The translations under genes and the position numbers were made by a program. Positions 1-8,862 of a DNA stretch of 36,428 bases are shown here, in pieces. Source of the stretch: Lactococcus cremoris subsp. cremoris NBRC 100676. GTDB taxonomy: Bacteria > Bacillota > Bacilli > Lactobacillales > Streptococcaceae. A model generated the notes under the pieces. It was not told the DNA's origin. It did not search any database and worked only from the letters and a program-made list of their open reading frames with translations. Positions within the stretch are counted from its first letter, which is position 1, and every line of letters starts with the position of its first letter. Location: positions 1 to 36,428 of the forward strand of contig NZ_BCVK01000022.1 in NCBI RefSeq assembly GCF_001591705.1, read 5' to 3'.

Positions 1-29
1 ATTATCCGCTTCTTTCATTTTATTAAATT

Positions 30-1934
30 TTATTTAGCTTTTTTCAAAGCTCCAAATAATAGGCCTGAAACAATTGCTCCAATCAAGATGAACAAGAGAT
101 AAAGTAACGGGTTATTAGTCAAAGCAAGTACGAAGACTCCACCATGTGGTGCCATCAATTTAATATTGGCCATACCAGTCAAACCACCGGCTACTGCTGC
201 TCCAATCATAAATGATGGAATTGCGCGTGCTGGGTCGGCTGCGCCAAATGGAATTGACCCTTCAGTGATGAATGAAAGCCCCATCACAATGTTTGTCAAA
301 CCAGCATTACGTTCTTCTTTGGTAAATTTATTTTTGAACAAGATAACAGCTACTGTAGTTGCGAGTGGTGGAACCATCCCACCAGCCATAACTGCTGCCA
401 TTGTTACTGAACCACCAGTTGAAACTGTTGCTGCTAAAGTACCAGTTGCAAAGATATAAGCAGCTTTGTTGATTGGACCACCAAGGTCAATAGCCATCAT
501 TCCACCAACAACTAGACCAAGAACAAGGGCAGATGCTCCTGATAAGCTTGCTAAAAAGTTAGAAAGTCCGGTATTAATTGCAGCCATTGGGATATTGACA
601 AAGAGCATTAGGAAACCTGTGATAAATGTTCCAACTAATGGATAAATCAAGATAGCTTTAATCCCATCAAGTGAACGTGGAAGTTTTGCGAAGACTTTAC
701 GAAGAAGAATAATTACTCCACCGGCAAGGAAACCACCAACCAAGGCGCCTAAGAAACCTGACGGAATCATTTTAGCAGGGTCTAAATGACCAAAGGCCAA
801 ACCAGATGATGCCATCGAACCAGCGACAAAACCAGCAACTAAACCAGGCTTATCAGCGATTGAGTTTGCAATGAAACCGGCTAAAACAGGTAACATAAAG
901 GCAAAAGCCGCGCCCCCAACATTTTTAAAGTAAGCAGCTAAAGGATGATAGACTCCAAGGTTGGCCAATTGACTTTGAGGAACTCCCATCGCTTGGTCAA
1001 TCAAGAAAGCAAGAGCGATAAGAATCCCACCTCCGACAACGAATGGAAGCATTGCAGAAACACCACCCATTAAGTGTTTATAGAAAGCTTTACCTAAGCC
1101 ACCAGATGATTCTTCTTTTACTTCATCCGTTCCATCTGCTTCATAGATTGGTGCATTTCCTGAAAGTGCACGATTAATTAATTCTTCCGTATCTCGAATG
1201 GCGTGTGCAACTGGAACTTGAACCATTTCTTTACCAGCAAAACGATTCATTTCGACTTTTTTGTCCGCAGCTACGATAACAGCATCAGCTTTTTGAATAT
1301 CAGCTGAAGTTAATTTATTATCAATTCCACGCGCACCATTGGTTTCAACCTTTATACCAACACCCATTTCCAAGGCTTGTTTTTTAAGTGCTTCTTCAGC
1401 CATGTAAGTATGGGCAATTCCTGTTGTACATGCTGTTACAGCTACAATGTAATGTTCAGCATTTTCAAGAGTTGCAACTTCTTCTTGTTTTTCAGAAAAG
1501 AGTTGAATGACTTCGCGTGGGTATTCAACTTTTCTCAAACGGTCTTGGAAACCGTCTTTAAGAAGATAAGTGGAAAGTTGTGCCAAAGCTTCTAAGTGAG
1601 TATCATTAGCACCATCTGGGGCTGCAATCATAAAGAAAAGATTGACAGGTTGACCATCTAATGCCGCGTAATCAACACCAGTTTTTGATTTTGCAAATAG
1701 AACAACCGGTTCATTAACAGCGGTATTTTTACTGTGAGGCATGGCAATCCCGTCACCAAGTCCAGTTGAAGTTTGCGCTTCACGTGCCATAATTCCTGCT
1801 TTAAAAGTTGCAAAATCACTGACATAACCTTCAGAAACTAATTTATTGACCATTTCATCAATAACAGCTTCTTTGCTAGTTGCTTGGAGGTCAAGAATCA
1901 TAACCTCTGTTTTTAATAAATCTTTAATTTCCAT
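30..1934 (-). CDS. fruA: Fructose-specific PTS permease, EIIABC fusion
   Basis: This membrane permease imports fructose and phosphorylates it to fructose-1-phosphate, passing phosphate from HPr. The 634-residue protein is a IIA-IIB-IIC fusion. IIA covers about residues 1-145, with the phosphorylated His near residue 67 in DGIAMPHSKN. IIB covers about 160-265, with the phosphocysteine near residue 169 in VTACTTGIAHTYMAEEAL. IIC starts near 285 and has many membrane spans. Start: two ATGs are adjacent (1937 and 1934). I chose 1934 because the GAGG ribosome site is then 7 bases away. The fruK stop overlaps this start, so the two are translationally coupled. It is the last gene of fruR-fruK-fruA, and no terminator is visible in the 29 bases after it. 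Confidence 0.95.
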   Translation of the reverse strand: MEIKDLLKTEVMILDLQATSKEAVIDEMVNKLVSEGYVSDFATFKAGIMAREAQTSTGLGDGIAMPHSKNTAVNEPVVLFAKSKTGVDYAALDGQPVNLFFMIAAPDGANDTHLEALAQLSTYLLKDGFQDRLRKVEYPREVIQLFSEKQEEVATLENAEHYIVAVTACTTGIAHTYMAEEALKKQALEMGVGIKVETNGARGIDNKLTSADIQKADAVIVAADKKVEMNRFAGKEMVQVPVAHAIRDTEELINRALSGNAPIYEADGTDEVKEESSGGLGKAFYKHLMGGVSAMLPFVVGGGILIALAFLIDQAMGVPQSQLANLGVYHPLAAYFKNVGGAAFAFMLPVLAGFIANSIADKPGLVAGFVAGSMASSGLAFGHLDPAKMIPSGFLGALVGGFLAGGVIILLRKVFAKLPRSLDGIKAILIYPLVGTFITGFLMLFVNIPMAAINTGLSNFLASLSGASALVLGLVVGGMMAIDLGGPINKAAYIFATGTLAATVSTGGSVTMAAVMAGGMVPPLATTVAVILFKNKFTKEERNAGLTNIVMGLSFITEGSIPFGAADPARAIPSFMIGAAVAGGLTGMANIKLMAPHGGVFVLALTNNPLLYLLFILIGAIVSGLLFGALKKAK

Positions 1935-2851
1935 CATTTCACCTCTGAAATATTAACTTTTTTATAAATATCTTCCAAAAATGCTCGGCTTGGCATATCA
2001 TCTGAGAATGCCTTTGAAGTTCCACAAGCAATCGCTTGTCTGAATGCTAAGAGTGGATCTTTAGATTGACTATATTCGGCCAAAAATCCTGCAACAGTCG
2101 AATCACCGGCTCCAATAGAATTTCTTAATTCTCCCTTAATCCCTTGAGCAAAATAAACTTTCTCATTCGTAAAGAGGAGTGCTCCATCTCCAGCCATTGA
2201 AACAATAACATTTTGAGCACCCATGTCTAATAGTTTTTTACCATAAGGTATAATTTGCTCATTATTTTCAAAGCTTGTCCCAAAAATCGCTTCTAATTCT
2301 TCACGATTTGGTTTGATAAGCAAGGGATGTGCTGGGAGCGAATCAAGTAGTTTTTGACCATCGACATCCATAACGAATGTTGCCCCGCACTCTTGTACTT
2401 TTTCAATCAAACGCTCATAGAAATCTTCACCTAAAGTTTTAGGAATTGTTCCCGCAAAAACGACAATATCATTTGGGGTTAAATGATTAAATTTTTCAAG
2501 AAAATGCTTGATTTCTTTTTCTTCAAGTTTCGGTCCAGTAGCATCTAGGCTGGTTTCATTTTCTTGACTCTTAAGTTTCACATTAATTCTAGTCAAATCT
2601 GCTATTTCTGTAAAATCTGAATCAATTTGATTCTCATTTAAAAAATCTTTAATATATTGACCAGAAAAACCACCTAGAAATCCCAAAGCCTTACTCTCGG
2701 CTCCTAGAAGACTGAGCATGCGGCTTTCCATAATTCCTTTACCACCTGCTGAAATCTGTGTTTTTCCTGTTCTGTTAACCTCACCCAGTGATAAAGACTC
2801 ATAGTTCATGAAGTAGTCAAGCGCTGGATTGAGTGTTACTGTATAAATCAT
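1934..2851 (-). CDS. fruK: 1-phosphofructokinase
   Basis: It phosphorylates the fructose-1-phosphate made by the neighbouring PTS to fructose-1,6-bisphosphate, feeding glycolysis in the cytoplasm. The 305-residue protein has the PfkB/ribokinase fold. The N-terminal MIYTVTLNPALDYFM is typical of FruK, a GGKG motif lies near residues 37-40, and the C-terminal signature GAGDSTVAGFLAEY holds the catalytic Asp. A longer reading frame reaches 2893, but the ATG at 2851 has GGAG four bases upstream and gives the family N-terminus. The stop overlaps the fruA start. Lactococcal annotation often calls this gene fruC. A related alternative is tagatose-6-phosphate kinase, but the fru neighbours make FruK the better reading. 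Confidence 0.95.
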   Translation of the reverse strand: MIYTVTLNPALDYFMNYESLSLGEVNRTGKTQISAGGKGIMESRMLSLLGAESKALGFLGGFSGQYIKDFLNENQIDSDFTEIADLTRINVKLKSQENETSLDATGPKLEEKEIKHFLEKFNHLTPNDIVVFAGTIPKTLGEDFYERLIEKVQECGATFVMDVDGQKLLDSLPAHPLLIKPNREELEAIFGTSFENNEQIIPYGKKLLDMGAQNVIVSMAGDGALLFTNEKVYFAQGIKGELRNSIGAGDSTVAGFLAEYSQSKDPLLAFRQAIACGTSKAFSDDMPSRAFLEDIYKKVNISEVK

Positions 2852-2895
2852 AGTTCTCCTTTTATTTAAGACGTAAGTTTGAAATATTAACATTT

Positions 2896-2912
2896 AGTGA
2901 AAACTTTTCACT
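2896..2912. promoter_or_regulatory. 17-bp palindrome between fruR and fruK
   Basis: AGTGAAAACTTTTCACT is a perfect dyad with 8-base arms around one central base. It lies 45 bases before the fruK ATG and just after the fruR stop. It could be an operator, or an RNA hairpin that changes expression between fruR and fruK. It lacks a following U-run on the transcribed strand, so a plain terminator is unlikely. Confidence 0.4.
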
Positions 2913-2933
2913 TTTATTCATAAAAAACATACT

Positions 2934-3635
2934 CTAATTATTCTCGGTAATTAATTCAACCTCTTCAGAATTAGCAAATTTTACGAAACTCATTTGGCCT
3001 AATTTGGAAGAGTCAGCCAAAACATAAGCATTCTGACTTTGTTTAACCGCTAATCCTTTAATTGCTGCTTCTTCATTGTCTGGCGTCATTGCGCCATGCT
3101 TGGTATCAAAACCGTTCGCACCCACAAAGGCCACATTAAATTGATAGGCAGATAGTTGTTCCAAGGCCTGACTTCCAATGATTGCATCTGTTACTTTTTT
3201 CACTCGACCACCGAGTAAATAAACAATCAATCGGCCATCTGTCAATTTTGCTAAATGCGTGACAGAGTTAGTTACAATCGTTAGATAAAGATGTGATTGA
3301 TTGATAAGTTCTGCTAAAAGACCAGTTGTTGTTCCAGCATCTAGAAAGACAATATCTCCGTCTTTAATTTTTGATAAGGCAATTTGCGCGATTTCTTCTT
3401 TTTCTTGAATGTTTTTGGACGTTTTTTCAGAAATACTTAACTCTTCTGATAAATCCTGTGTAAGTTCGGCTCCACCATGGACCCGCCTTAAACTCTTTTC
3501 TTTCTCCAATTCATTCAAATCACGCCTAAGTGTTGAAATAGAGCAATCCATCAGGGTGAGAAGTTCTTCTATTGTTGCTCTCCTATTTATTTTTAGATAG
3601 TAAACAATCCTTTTTTTTCTTTCATTTGCTAACAT
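2934..3635 (-). CDS. fruR: DeoR-family transcriptional regulator of the fructose operon
   Basis: A DeoR-family repressor of 233 residues, likely sensing a phosphorylated sugar such as fructose-1-phosphate. The N-terminal winged helix-turn-helix contains the family signature around residues 20-55 (ATIEELLTLMDCSISTLRRD, then a conserved RRVHGGA). The C-terminal sensor domain includes the D-AGTTT loop (FLDAGTTTGLLAEL) that binds sugar phosphate in this family. The upstream ATG at 3641 would overlap the GGAG, so I chose the ATG at 3635, six bases after it. It is the first gene of fruR-fruK-fruA, which implies autoregulation. Its promoter has an extended -10 and a near-consensus cre site. Confidence 0.9.
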   Translation of the reverse strand: MLANERKKRIVYYLKINRRATIEELLTLMDCSISTLRRDLNELEKEKSLRRVHGGAELTQDLSEELSISEKTSKNIQEKEEIAQIALSKIKDGDIVFLDAGTTTGLLAELINQSHLYLTIVTNSVTHLAKLTDGRLIVYLLGGRVKKVTDAIIGSQALEQLSAYQFNVAFVGANGFDTKHGAMTPDNEEAAIKGLAVKQSQNAYVLADSSKLGQMSFVKFANSEEVELITENN

Positions 3636-3645
3636 TTCCATCTCC

Positions 3646-3659
3646 TGAATTCGTTTACA
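3646..3659 (-). promoter_or_regulatory. cre (CcpA) site over the fru operon start point
   Basis: TGTAAACGAATTCA on the minus strand matches the cre consensus TGWNANCGNTNWCA at 13 of 14 positions; the mismatch is A for T at position 10. It begins about at the predicted +1 of the fruR promoter and ends just before the ribosome site. CcpA bound here should block initiation or early elongation, giving glucose repression. The match is seen; the binding is inferred. Confidence 0.6.
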
Positions 3660-3665
3660 AAAATT

Positions 3666-3694
3666 ATTATAACACCTTTACCTATCAAAATCAA
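3666..3694 (-). promoter_or_regulatory. Promoter of fruR-fruK-fruA
   Basis: Minus strand: -35 TTGATT (3689-3694), a 17-base spacer and -10 TATAAT (3666-3671), with an extended TGT just before the -10. The expected start is near 3659. Confidence 0.75.
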
Positions 3695-3722
3695 TCATTA
3701 ACTATCATTTTCTTTCAAAAAA

Positions 3723-3752
3723 GTTCAAAAATAAAAAACCGTTCAAAAATAA
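3723..3752. repeat. 12-bp direct repeats, candidate FruR operators
   Basis: GTTCAAAAATAA occurs at 3723-3734 and again at 3741-3752, an 18-bp period. The pair lies 30-60 bp upstream of the fru -35 and just after the stop of the M20 gene. Direct repeats upstream of a DeoR-controlled promoter suggest operator half-sites. An A/T-rich hairpin overlapping this region could alternatively help to end the M20 transcript. Confidence 0.4.
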
Positions 3753-3756
3753 GGCT

Positions 3757-4896
3757 TTATTTAAGATATTCGAGTAAGTGCTGAGCAGATTGTATGTAGT
3801 ATTCAACAGCAACTTTTAATGCTTCATCTTGGACAAGCATATCAGGAAAGTGAAGTCCAGAAGCCTCTGGTCCATTTGAACCAATAAATGCAAAGAAACT
3901 TGGTGCTTGTTTTTGATAATTAGCAAAATCTTCCCCAGCACTCGAAGGTTCAGGATAAATCACTTTATCGTACCATTGTTCTGTTATCTTCCTGATTTGT
4001 TCTGTCAGTTCAAAATCGTTAAAGGTCGGTTCTGCTTCCATAAGCCACTTAATTTCTACTTGAACATCATAAGCTTTTGCGGTTGCTTCAATAATTTCGC
4101 TAAACCTTCTTTTAGTCAAAGTCCGCACTTCATTCTCAAACATTCTTATTGTCCCTTCTAATCTGGAATTATTGGGTAAGACATTCCAAGTATTGCCCGA
4201 TTCAATATGGGTTATTGAGACAACCGCCGTTTTTTGAGGTGAAATATTTCTGGATACAATTTGTTGGAGATTTTGGACAATTGCAGAGCTGGCTAAAATA
4301 GGGTCTCTTCCTTCTTGAGGATACGCTGCATGATTTCCTTGTCCTTTAACAATAATTTCGAATCGTTCGACTGCAGCCATGACCCCTCCTTCGCGCAATC
4401 CAATGAGTCCGCTTGGTAAAGTTGGCATATTATGATAACCCAAAAAAGCTTGTACATCTGATAGTAGACCGGTTTGTAAAACTTGCTTAGCCCCTTCACC
4501 GATTTCTTCAGCAGGTTGAAATATAAGTTTTATTGTCCCTTTTAACTCCTGCTCCTGTTTTTTTAATAATTGAGCTGCACCAAGGAGACTTGTCATATGC
4601 AAATCATGACCACAAGCATGCATTGCTCCTTTATTTTTAGATTCAAACTCAAGACCTGTTTCTTCTAAAATTGGTAGGGCATCAATATCTGCTCTCAATG
4701 CAATCACTGGTTTTCCAGAACCTATCTTGGCAACAAGTCCTGTTTTTAGGTTACTTTCTAGTATCTCGATTTCCCAGTCTAATAATTTTTCACGAATGAA
4801 CTTTGTAGTTTCGAATTCTTCTTCTGATACTTCAGGGTGAGCATGAAGGTAATGACGAATCTCAACAAGTTCCTTATATAATTTTTCTTTAATCAT
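3757..4896 (-). CDS. M20 family metallo-amidohydrolase
   Basis: A 379-residue cytoplasmic zinc hydrolase of the M20D (IAA-amino acid hydrolase/hippurate hydrolase) group, which cleaves N-acyl amino acids. Visible metal and catalytic residues are Cys95/His97 in MHACGHDLHM, Glu130-Glu131 in FQPAEEIGEG, His155 in LGYHNMP, and a C-terminal GLHFPD His. The dimerisation insert lies between about residues 175 and 285. The exact substrate cannot be told; N-acetyl-diaminopimelate deacetylase is a near relative but usually sits with dapD. There is no Shine-Dalgarno sequence before the ATG, and an extended -10 ends 7 bases upstream, so the mRNA may be leaderless. It lies downstream of the oleate hydratase gene, separated by a terminator. 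Confidence 0.85.
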   Translation of the reverse strand: MIKEKLYKELVEIRHYLHAHPEVSEEEFETTKFIREKLLDWEIEILESNLKTGLVAKIGSGKPVIALRADIDALPILEETGLEFESKNKGAMHACGHDLHMTSLLGAAQLLKKQEQELKGTIKLIFQPAEEIGEGAKQVLQTGLLSDVQAFLGYHNMPTLPSGLIGLREGGVMAAVERFEIIVKGQGNHAAYPQEGRDPILASSAIVQNLQQIVSRNISPQKTAVVSITHIESGNTWNVLPNNSRLEGTIRMFENEVRTLTKRRFSEIIEATAKAYDVQVEIKWLMEAEPTFNDFELTEQIRKITEQWYDKVIYPEPSSAGEDFANYQKQAPSFFAFIGSNGPEASGLHFPDMLVQDEALKVAVEYYIQSAQHLLEYLK

Positions 4897-4903
4897 AAAA
4901 ATA

Positions 4904-4912
4904 ATTGTAGCA
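4904..4912 (-). promoter_or_regulatory. Extended -10 box 7 bases before the M20 start codon
   Basis: TGCTACAAT on the minus strand is an extended -10 (TGn + TACAAT). Only seven bases separate it from the ATG at 4896, so the predicted +1 is at or one base before the start codon. It directly follows the terminator of the upstream gene. Confidence 0.5.
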
Positions 4913-4942
4913 AAAATAGCGAAGCATTAGACTTCGCTATTT
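4912..4942 (-). terminator. Rho-independent terminator after oleate hydratase
   Basis: Stem AAATAGCGAAG / CTTCGCTATTT with a 7-base loop, followed on the minus strand by TT. It sits 20 bases after the oleate hydratase stop. Confidence 0.8.
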
Positions 4943-4962
4943 CTATTGACCCCATTTAAATT

Positions 4963-6726
4963 TTAAATCAATCCAGCCTCTTCTAAAATCTCTTCAAGAT
5001 AGGTTCCTTTGAGTTTTTTGAGACCAACTTTCAAAGCTTGTTTCTTGATGAATGACAAATCCAAATCTTCTAATTTTTGTTTATCTGATAGATAGTAGAC
5101 TGAACCAGCCAAATTTCGCAGATCATAAGCTGAAGCATAAACTTCGGGAATTCCTCGATCAACATTCAATAATTGATATACAGCTTCCATGGCTGTTCTT
5201 ACTGAATATTCTGTAGTAAAAACGGTATCGCGGGCTGTTTCAGCAAAATTACCTAAAAAAGCTAAATTTACTGATTGTTCAGGTACAACAAGTGGGCGGT
5301 CACCGGGTTCACGTAGCATGAAATATGAAGTAATGAAAGGCATATAAACTGGAATTGTATTGGTATTTTCTTTCACAAATGCTTCAATCTCGTCTTCTGG
5401 CATCCCTAAATGATAGAGTAATTCTTGAGTAATTTCTTCACCTGTACAATCTTCAATAGGTTTTTTGATATAATTCCCCGGTGTATTTGAAAGAAGACCA
5501 TAGACCCAAGTGACTGATTCTTCGTCATTTTGTTCCTTAAAGTGAGGTTGGCGGTGTGTTGTAAATGAAAGTAACCAATTTGAATCTTTTACAGTAATGA
5601 TACCACCTGTCACTACTTTTCCTGAACGTAATTGACGATGTGTTAATTTTTCAAAATAAGGTTGGATTTTCAAATTTTTCCAAGTAACAGTTGCTGACAC
5701 AACCCAAGCTTCTTTAGGAATATCCTTACAAAAAACATCTGGATGTCCGAATTCTTCTGACTGTTTAGCCAAATTTTGCCAAAGTTTCCAAGAGCCACCT
5801 AATTCATTTGTTTTTGGTGCAGCATGTGTTGGCGAACCTTGTGTTGAACTTTCAGTAATTGAACCATTTGTAACGAAAACCAAGTCATTTTCTGTCAGTT
5901 CTATTGTTTTTTTGTCAGCATAAATAATGGACTTAGCGACTTTTTTATCATTTGAAAAATCAACTTCAACATTTTCGACTTGAGCACCATATTTAAAATC
6001 GACGCCATGTTCTTTCAGATATGAAAGTAATGGTTTAACAAGGGATTCATATTGATTATATTTCGTGAATTTTAGAGCTGAAAAATCAGGCAATCCTTTA
6101 ATATGATGAATAAATCTCATGATATAACGACGCATTTCAATGGCTGAATGCCATTTTTCAAAAGCAAACATTGAGCACCAGTAAAGCCAGAAATTTGATT
6201 CGAAAAATTCGTCAGTAAAACAATCTTCAATGGTTTTGCCAACAAGTAATTCTTCTTTTGTCATAAATAATTTGACAATTTCTTCTCGGGCCTTCGGACT
6301 TAATATAAATTTCCCATCATCATCCACTCGTTCACCACGATTATGAATAATCCGACAATTAGATGAATTAGGGTCATCACGGTCAATACGATAAAATTCG
6401 TCTAAAACAGACGCATTGTCTACTTCTAGAGATGGAACTGAGCGGAATAAATCCCAAAGACATTCAAAATGATTTTCCATTTCACGACCACCACGTACAA
6501 CAAAGCCATCATGTGGAATAAATGAACCGTCTAAGGAGCCACCTGACAAAGGTAATTCTTCTAAAATATGAATACGGTCACCAGACATTTGACCGTCACG
6601 AATTAAAAATACTGCTGTTGCAAGGCCAGCAAGACCTGCCCCAATGATATAAGCTGATTTTCCATCAACATTTTCTGGTTTTCTTGGGTGAACGAAAGCT
6701 TCATAATTTCCATTTGTATAACGCAT
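4963..6726 (-). CDS. Oleate hydratase (67-kDa myosin-cross-reactive antigen family)
   Basis: This FAD enzyme adds water to cis-9 double bonds of unsaturated fatty acids, making 10-hydroxy acids, a detoxifying reaction at the membrane surface. The 587 residues match the family length. The dinucleotide fold [10 protein letters not shown] is at residues 29-38. The [14 protein letters not shown] block places a Glu at position 82, and [10 protein letters not shown] places a Tyr at 201; both coincide with the catalytic Glu82 and Tyr201 described for the staphylococcal enzyme. GGAGG lies 9 bases before the ATG. It is monocistronic: its own promoter lies upstream and a terminator follows. The upstream region carries three dyads that look like operators. 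Confidence 0.95.
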   Translation of the reverse strand: MRYTNGNYEAFVHPRKPENVDGKSAYIIGAGLAGLATAVFLIRDGQMSGDRIHILEELPLSGGSLDGSFIPHDGFVVRGGREMENHFECLWDLFRSVPSLEVDNASVLDEFYRIDRDDPNSSNCRIIHNRGERVDDDGKFILSPKAREEIVKLFMTKEELLVGKTIEDCFTDEFFESNFWLYWCSMFAFEKWHSAIEMRRYIMRFIHHIKGLPDFSALKFTKYNQYESLVKPLLSYLKEHGVDFKYGAQVENVEVDFSNDKKVAKSIIYADKKTIELTENDLVFVTNGSITESSTQGSPTHAAPKTNELGGSWKLWQNLAKQSEEFGHPDVFCKDIPKEAWVVSATVTWKNLKIQPYFEKLTHRQLRSGKVVTGGIITVKDSNWLLSFTTHRQPHFKEQNDEESVTWVYGLLSNTPGNYIKKPIEDCTGEEITQELLYHLGMPEDEIEAFVKENTNTIPVYMPFITSYFMLREPGDRPLVVPEQSVNLAFLGNFAETARDTVFTTEYSVRTAMEAVYQLLNVDRGIPEVYASAYDLRNLAGSVYYLSDKQKLEDLDLSFIKKQALKVGLKKLKGTYLEEILEEAGLI

Positions 6727-6763
6727 AATAATTAACCTCCTCGAATTCTAAACAACATATTTC

Positions 6764-6779
6764 GGCTAAAATTTTAGCC
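6764..6779. promoter_or_regulatory. 16-bp perfect palindrome in the oleate hydratase leader
   Basis: GGCTAAAATTTTAGCC is a perfect palindrome about 40 bp downstream of the predicted -10 and 38 bases before the ATG. With no loop it is a poor RNA hairpin and a better protein-binding site, so a dimeric repressor operator is plausible. Confidence 0.45.
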
Positions 6780-6817
6780 TTTCTTTTTTAATTCTCCTCC
6801 AATCTCTTACTAATTTC

Positions 6818-6846
6818 ATCATAGTACAAGAGTAAAACGATTGCAA
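6818..6846 (-). promoter_or_regulatory. Oleate hydratase promoter
   Basis: Minus strand: -35 TTGCAA (6841-6846), a 17-base spacer and -10 TATGAT (6818-6823). The leader would be about 85 nt. Confidence 0.7.
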
Positions 6847-6852
6847 GAATCT

Positions 6853-6889
6853 GAAACGTTTCTTGGACACCTTGTCCATTTTGTCCATT
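6853..6889. promoter_or_regulatory. Clustered dyads upstream of the oleate hydratase -35
   Basis: GAAACGTTTC (6853-6862) is a perfect 10-bp palindrome touching the -35 region. TGGACACCTTGTCCA (6864-6878) is a perfect dyad with a 3-base centre, a form common for TetR-type operators. TTGTCCATT is repeated in tandem at 6872-6880 and 6881-6889, adding a third half-site. The first palindrome resembles cre but is too short at its centre. No regulator gene lies next to it. The hairpin lacks a U-run, so it is not a terminator for the gene ending at 6896. Confidence 0.5.
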
Positions 6890-6895
6890 TTCTTA

Positions 6896-8740
6896 TTATT
6901 TATCTTTGGATAATTTACTTTTTCTGAAAGTTTTAGTGCTAAGAATTATCAGCAGGCTAACAAATGTCAAAAGTGATAAAAGTCCGCCATATTTTGTTGC
7001 TGAACTCATTGCAAAGCAGGAATAAATTTTCCCCGAAAACTTTGCGGGGACTTTTATTTCTAGAAATCCATTTTTAGAAATTTGGCTTGTGAGCTTTATT
7101 TTTTTATTTTCCTCTTTCGTAAAGGCGATAAATCCTTTGTAATAAATTTCTGGTATTTCAACACCAGCACTTTTTGAACCAGTAGTCGCTGTAAAAGTGA
7201 CATGTGAGCCTTTTTTACTATAGTCTGATATCTGAATGCTTTTTGCAAGCCCCTCTGGGAGTTTTCCTCTTTGACTCAAATATGTCATCGCTTGATTGCG
7301 CATTCCATAGACATTCTTATCTTTATAAAATTGTTGAATCGTATTTTCATAAGGTTGATTATGGCTTCCAATAACTTGGGGTAAATATTCACCAATGGCA
7401 ATAGAATCCGGGTTTTCCATATAATTAAAGGGAGTTTTATTTAATAAACTTTGAGCAGAAGCAAATAATGGTTGAGAACCTTTTTGGATTCGATTTCTAA
7501 ATTCAGTAAACCCTAGTATTGAAAAAATGACTAATAAACTGATTGTCAGATAATAAGAAGTTTTTCCTGAAATTTTGTCCAATAAGATGGGCAATATTAA
7601 TACGAGGCTGAGAGCAGAAAATAGTCCAAAAAGAGTTGAAAACCTTGCTGGATCTTGAACAATCGTAAAAACAGAAAATAGTTTCCAAGGAAATATCGGA
7701 AGTTGCATCAAAACCAAGACTAATGAAAAACAGGAAAAAATCAAGCTATACTTTGCATTAGTTTTCTTGAAATTTATCAGAGAAAAAATAAAAATAAATA
7801 GTACAATAAAAACAAATAGAAGAGAAGGAAATTTATAATATGAAAATTCAATTTTATAAAGTGGCTCCCATTTCCCTTGAAAATAAGCAATATTATTCCA
7901 ACCAAAACTACGAGAAAAATCTGAATTAGAAACGTTATAGATTCCAGATGTCAAATTCTCCAATAAAGGAAATAAGAAAAATGCTGACAGCCCAATTGCC
8001 GAAATCACTGACAGAAATCCCAGACCAATGATTTTTATTTTTTCTTTCAAATTCCCTTTTTTTATTAGCAAAAAGAGAAGATATAATAATACAAAGGGAA
8101 GAGTACAAATCGTGGTCACTGTATGTGAAAGAGGTAAGCCTGCTGCCCCAAAAGCTACCATTAAAAAGGCAGCAAAGCTCCGTTTATTAAACATTTTGGT
8201 CATTCCCCAAAACAAGAGGATTACAACTAAAAGAGCAAGAGGTTGGCTAGGGTTGGCATAATAATAAAGATTGATATATGTTGAATTCGAAAATGTAAAA
8301 AGGGCAACTGCCAATAAGCCAAATAATTTACTATTAGTATGGTCTTTTAATAGAAAACTCGAAAAATTAAAAATTAAAACACCTGATATAAAAAGGCATA
8401 AACTATAAAAAAGGGCAAAGGATAGTGACCATGATTTAACAATAAATTTAATGACAGAAATAAAATAAGTTGGAAGTGGACCATAAAATTCATTCCAGGC
8501 ATATCCAAAACCACTTAAAGCATTTGGATCAAATTGCGGAATTACTTGTCCATCTTTTAATGCACTAATTGTTGACATCACCCTTGCATAATTAAATGCA
8601 AAATCATTTCCAGCATGAAAATTTCCTCTATAAAAAGGGAAGGTTGCTAATATAGTAATAAAAAGAATAATGATATAAAATACAAAATTGTATTTTTTGA
8701 AATTCTCTAATCCTTGCCCTCTTTTTTCTAATCTTTCCAT
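6896..8740 (-). CDS. Large polytopic membrane protein, GT-C/YfhO-like
   Basis: A 614-residue integral membrane protein with about 11-13 hydrophobic spans from residue 20 to 410, then a predicted extracytoplasmic domain (about 420-580) and a final span near 585-605 followed by a Lys/Ser-rich cytoplasmic tail. The first loop contains GNDFAFNYARV, a position where membrane glycosyltransferases of the GT-C fold carry an essential acidic residue. Proteins like this are often labelled YfhO-like or as 6-pyruvoyl-tetrahydropterin-synthase-related membrane proteins and are thought to transfer sugars to envelope polymers. The function is not shown by the sequence. GGAG lies 9 bases before the ATG. It stands between dnaK and the oleate hydratase gene. 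Confidence 0.75.
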   Translation of the reverse strand: MERLEKRGQGLENFKKYNFVFYIIILFITILATFPFYRGNFHAGNDFAFNYARVMSTISALKDGQVIPQFDPNALSGFGYAWNEFYGPLPTYFISVIKFIVKSWSLSFALFYSLCLFISGVLIFNFSSFLLKDHTNSKLFGLLAVALFTFSNSTYINLYYYANPSQPLALLVVILLFWGMTKMFNKRSFAAFLMVAFGAAGLPLSHTVTTICTLPFVLLYLLFLLIKKGNLKEKIKIIGLGFLSVISAIGLSAFFLFPLLENLTSGIYNVSNSDFSRSFGWNNIAYFQGKWEPLYKIEFSYYKFPSLLFVFIVLFIFIFSLINFKKTNAKYSLIFSCFSLVLVLMQLPIFPWKLFSVFTIVQDPARFSTLFGLFSALSLVLILPILLDKISGKTSYYLTISLLVIFSILGFTEFRNRIQKGSQPLFASAQSLLNKTPFNYMENPDSIAIGEYLPQVIGSHNQPYENTIQQFYKDKNVYGMRNQAMTYLSQRGKLPEGLAKSIQISDYSKKGSHVTFTATTGSKSAGVEIPEIYYKGFIAFTKEENKKIKLTSQISKNGFLEIKVPAKFSGKIYSCFAMSSATKYGGLLSLLTFVSLLIILSTKTFRKSKLSKDK

Positions 8741-8820
8741 CTATTATTTCTCCTAAAATTTAATCCTAATCTTGTCCAATTATATCATATTACTCAATTC
8801 GTCCCTATGTCAAAATAAAC

Positions 8821-8847
8821 AAAAAATCCACTGACAGCTTGTCAGTG
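8821..8847 (-). terminator. Second terminator after dnaK, ACTGACA-type
   Basis: Perfect stem CACTGACA-GCT-TGTCAGTG (8829-8847), followed on the minus strand by a T-run (8821-8826). It lies in tandem with the first dnaK terminator. The stem is a variant of the ACTGACA repeat found throughout the window. Confidence 0.7.
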
Positions 8848-8862
8848 AATCCTTTTAAACAT

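Noticed and set aside
6853-6862. GAAACGTTTC as a cre site upstream of oleate hydratase
   Set aside because: The spacing between the TG and the central CG is one base short of the cre consensus on each side, so I list it only as a palindrome.
6864-6878. TGGACACCTTGTCCA as terminator of the GT-C-like gene
   Set aside because: The short stem has no U-run after it on the minus strand; an operator is the better reading.
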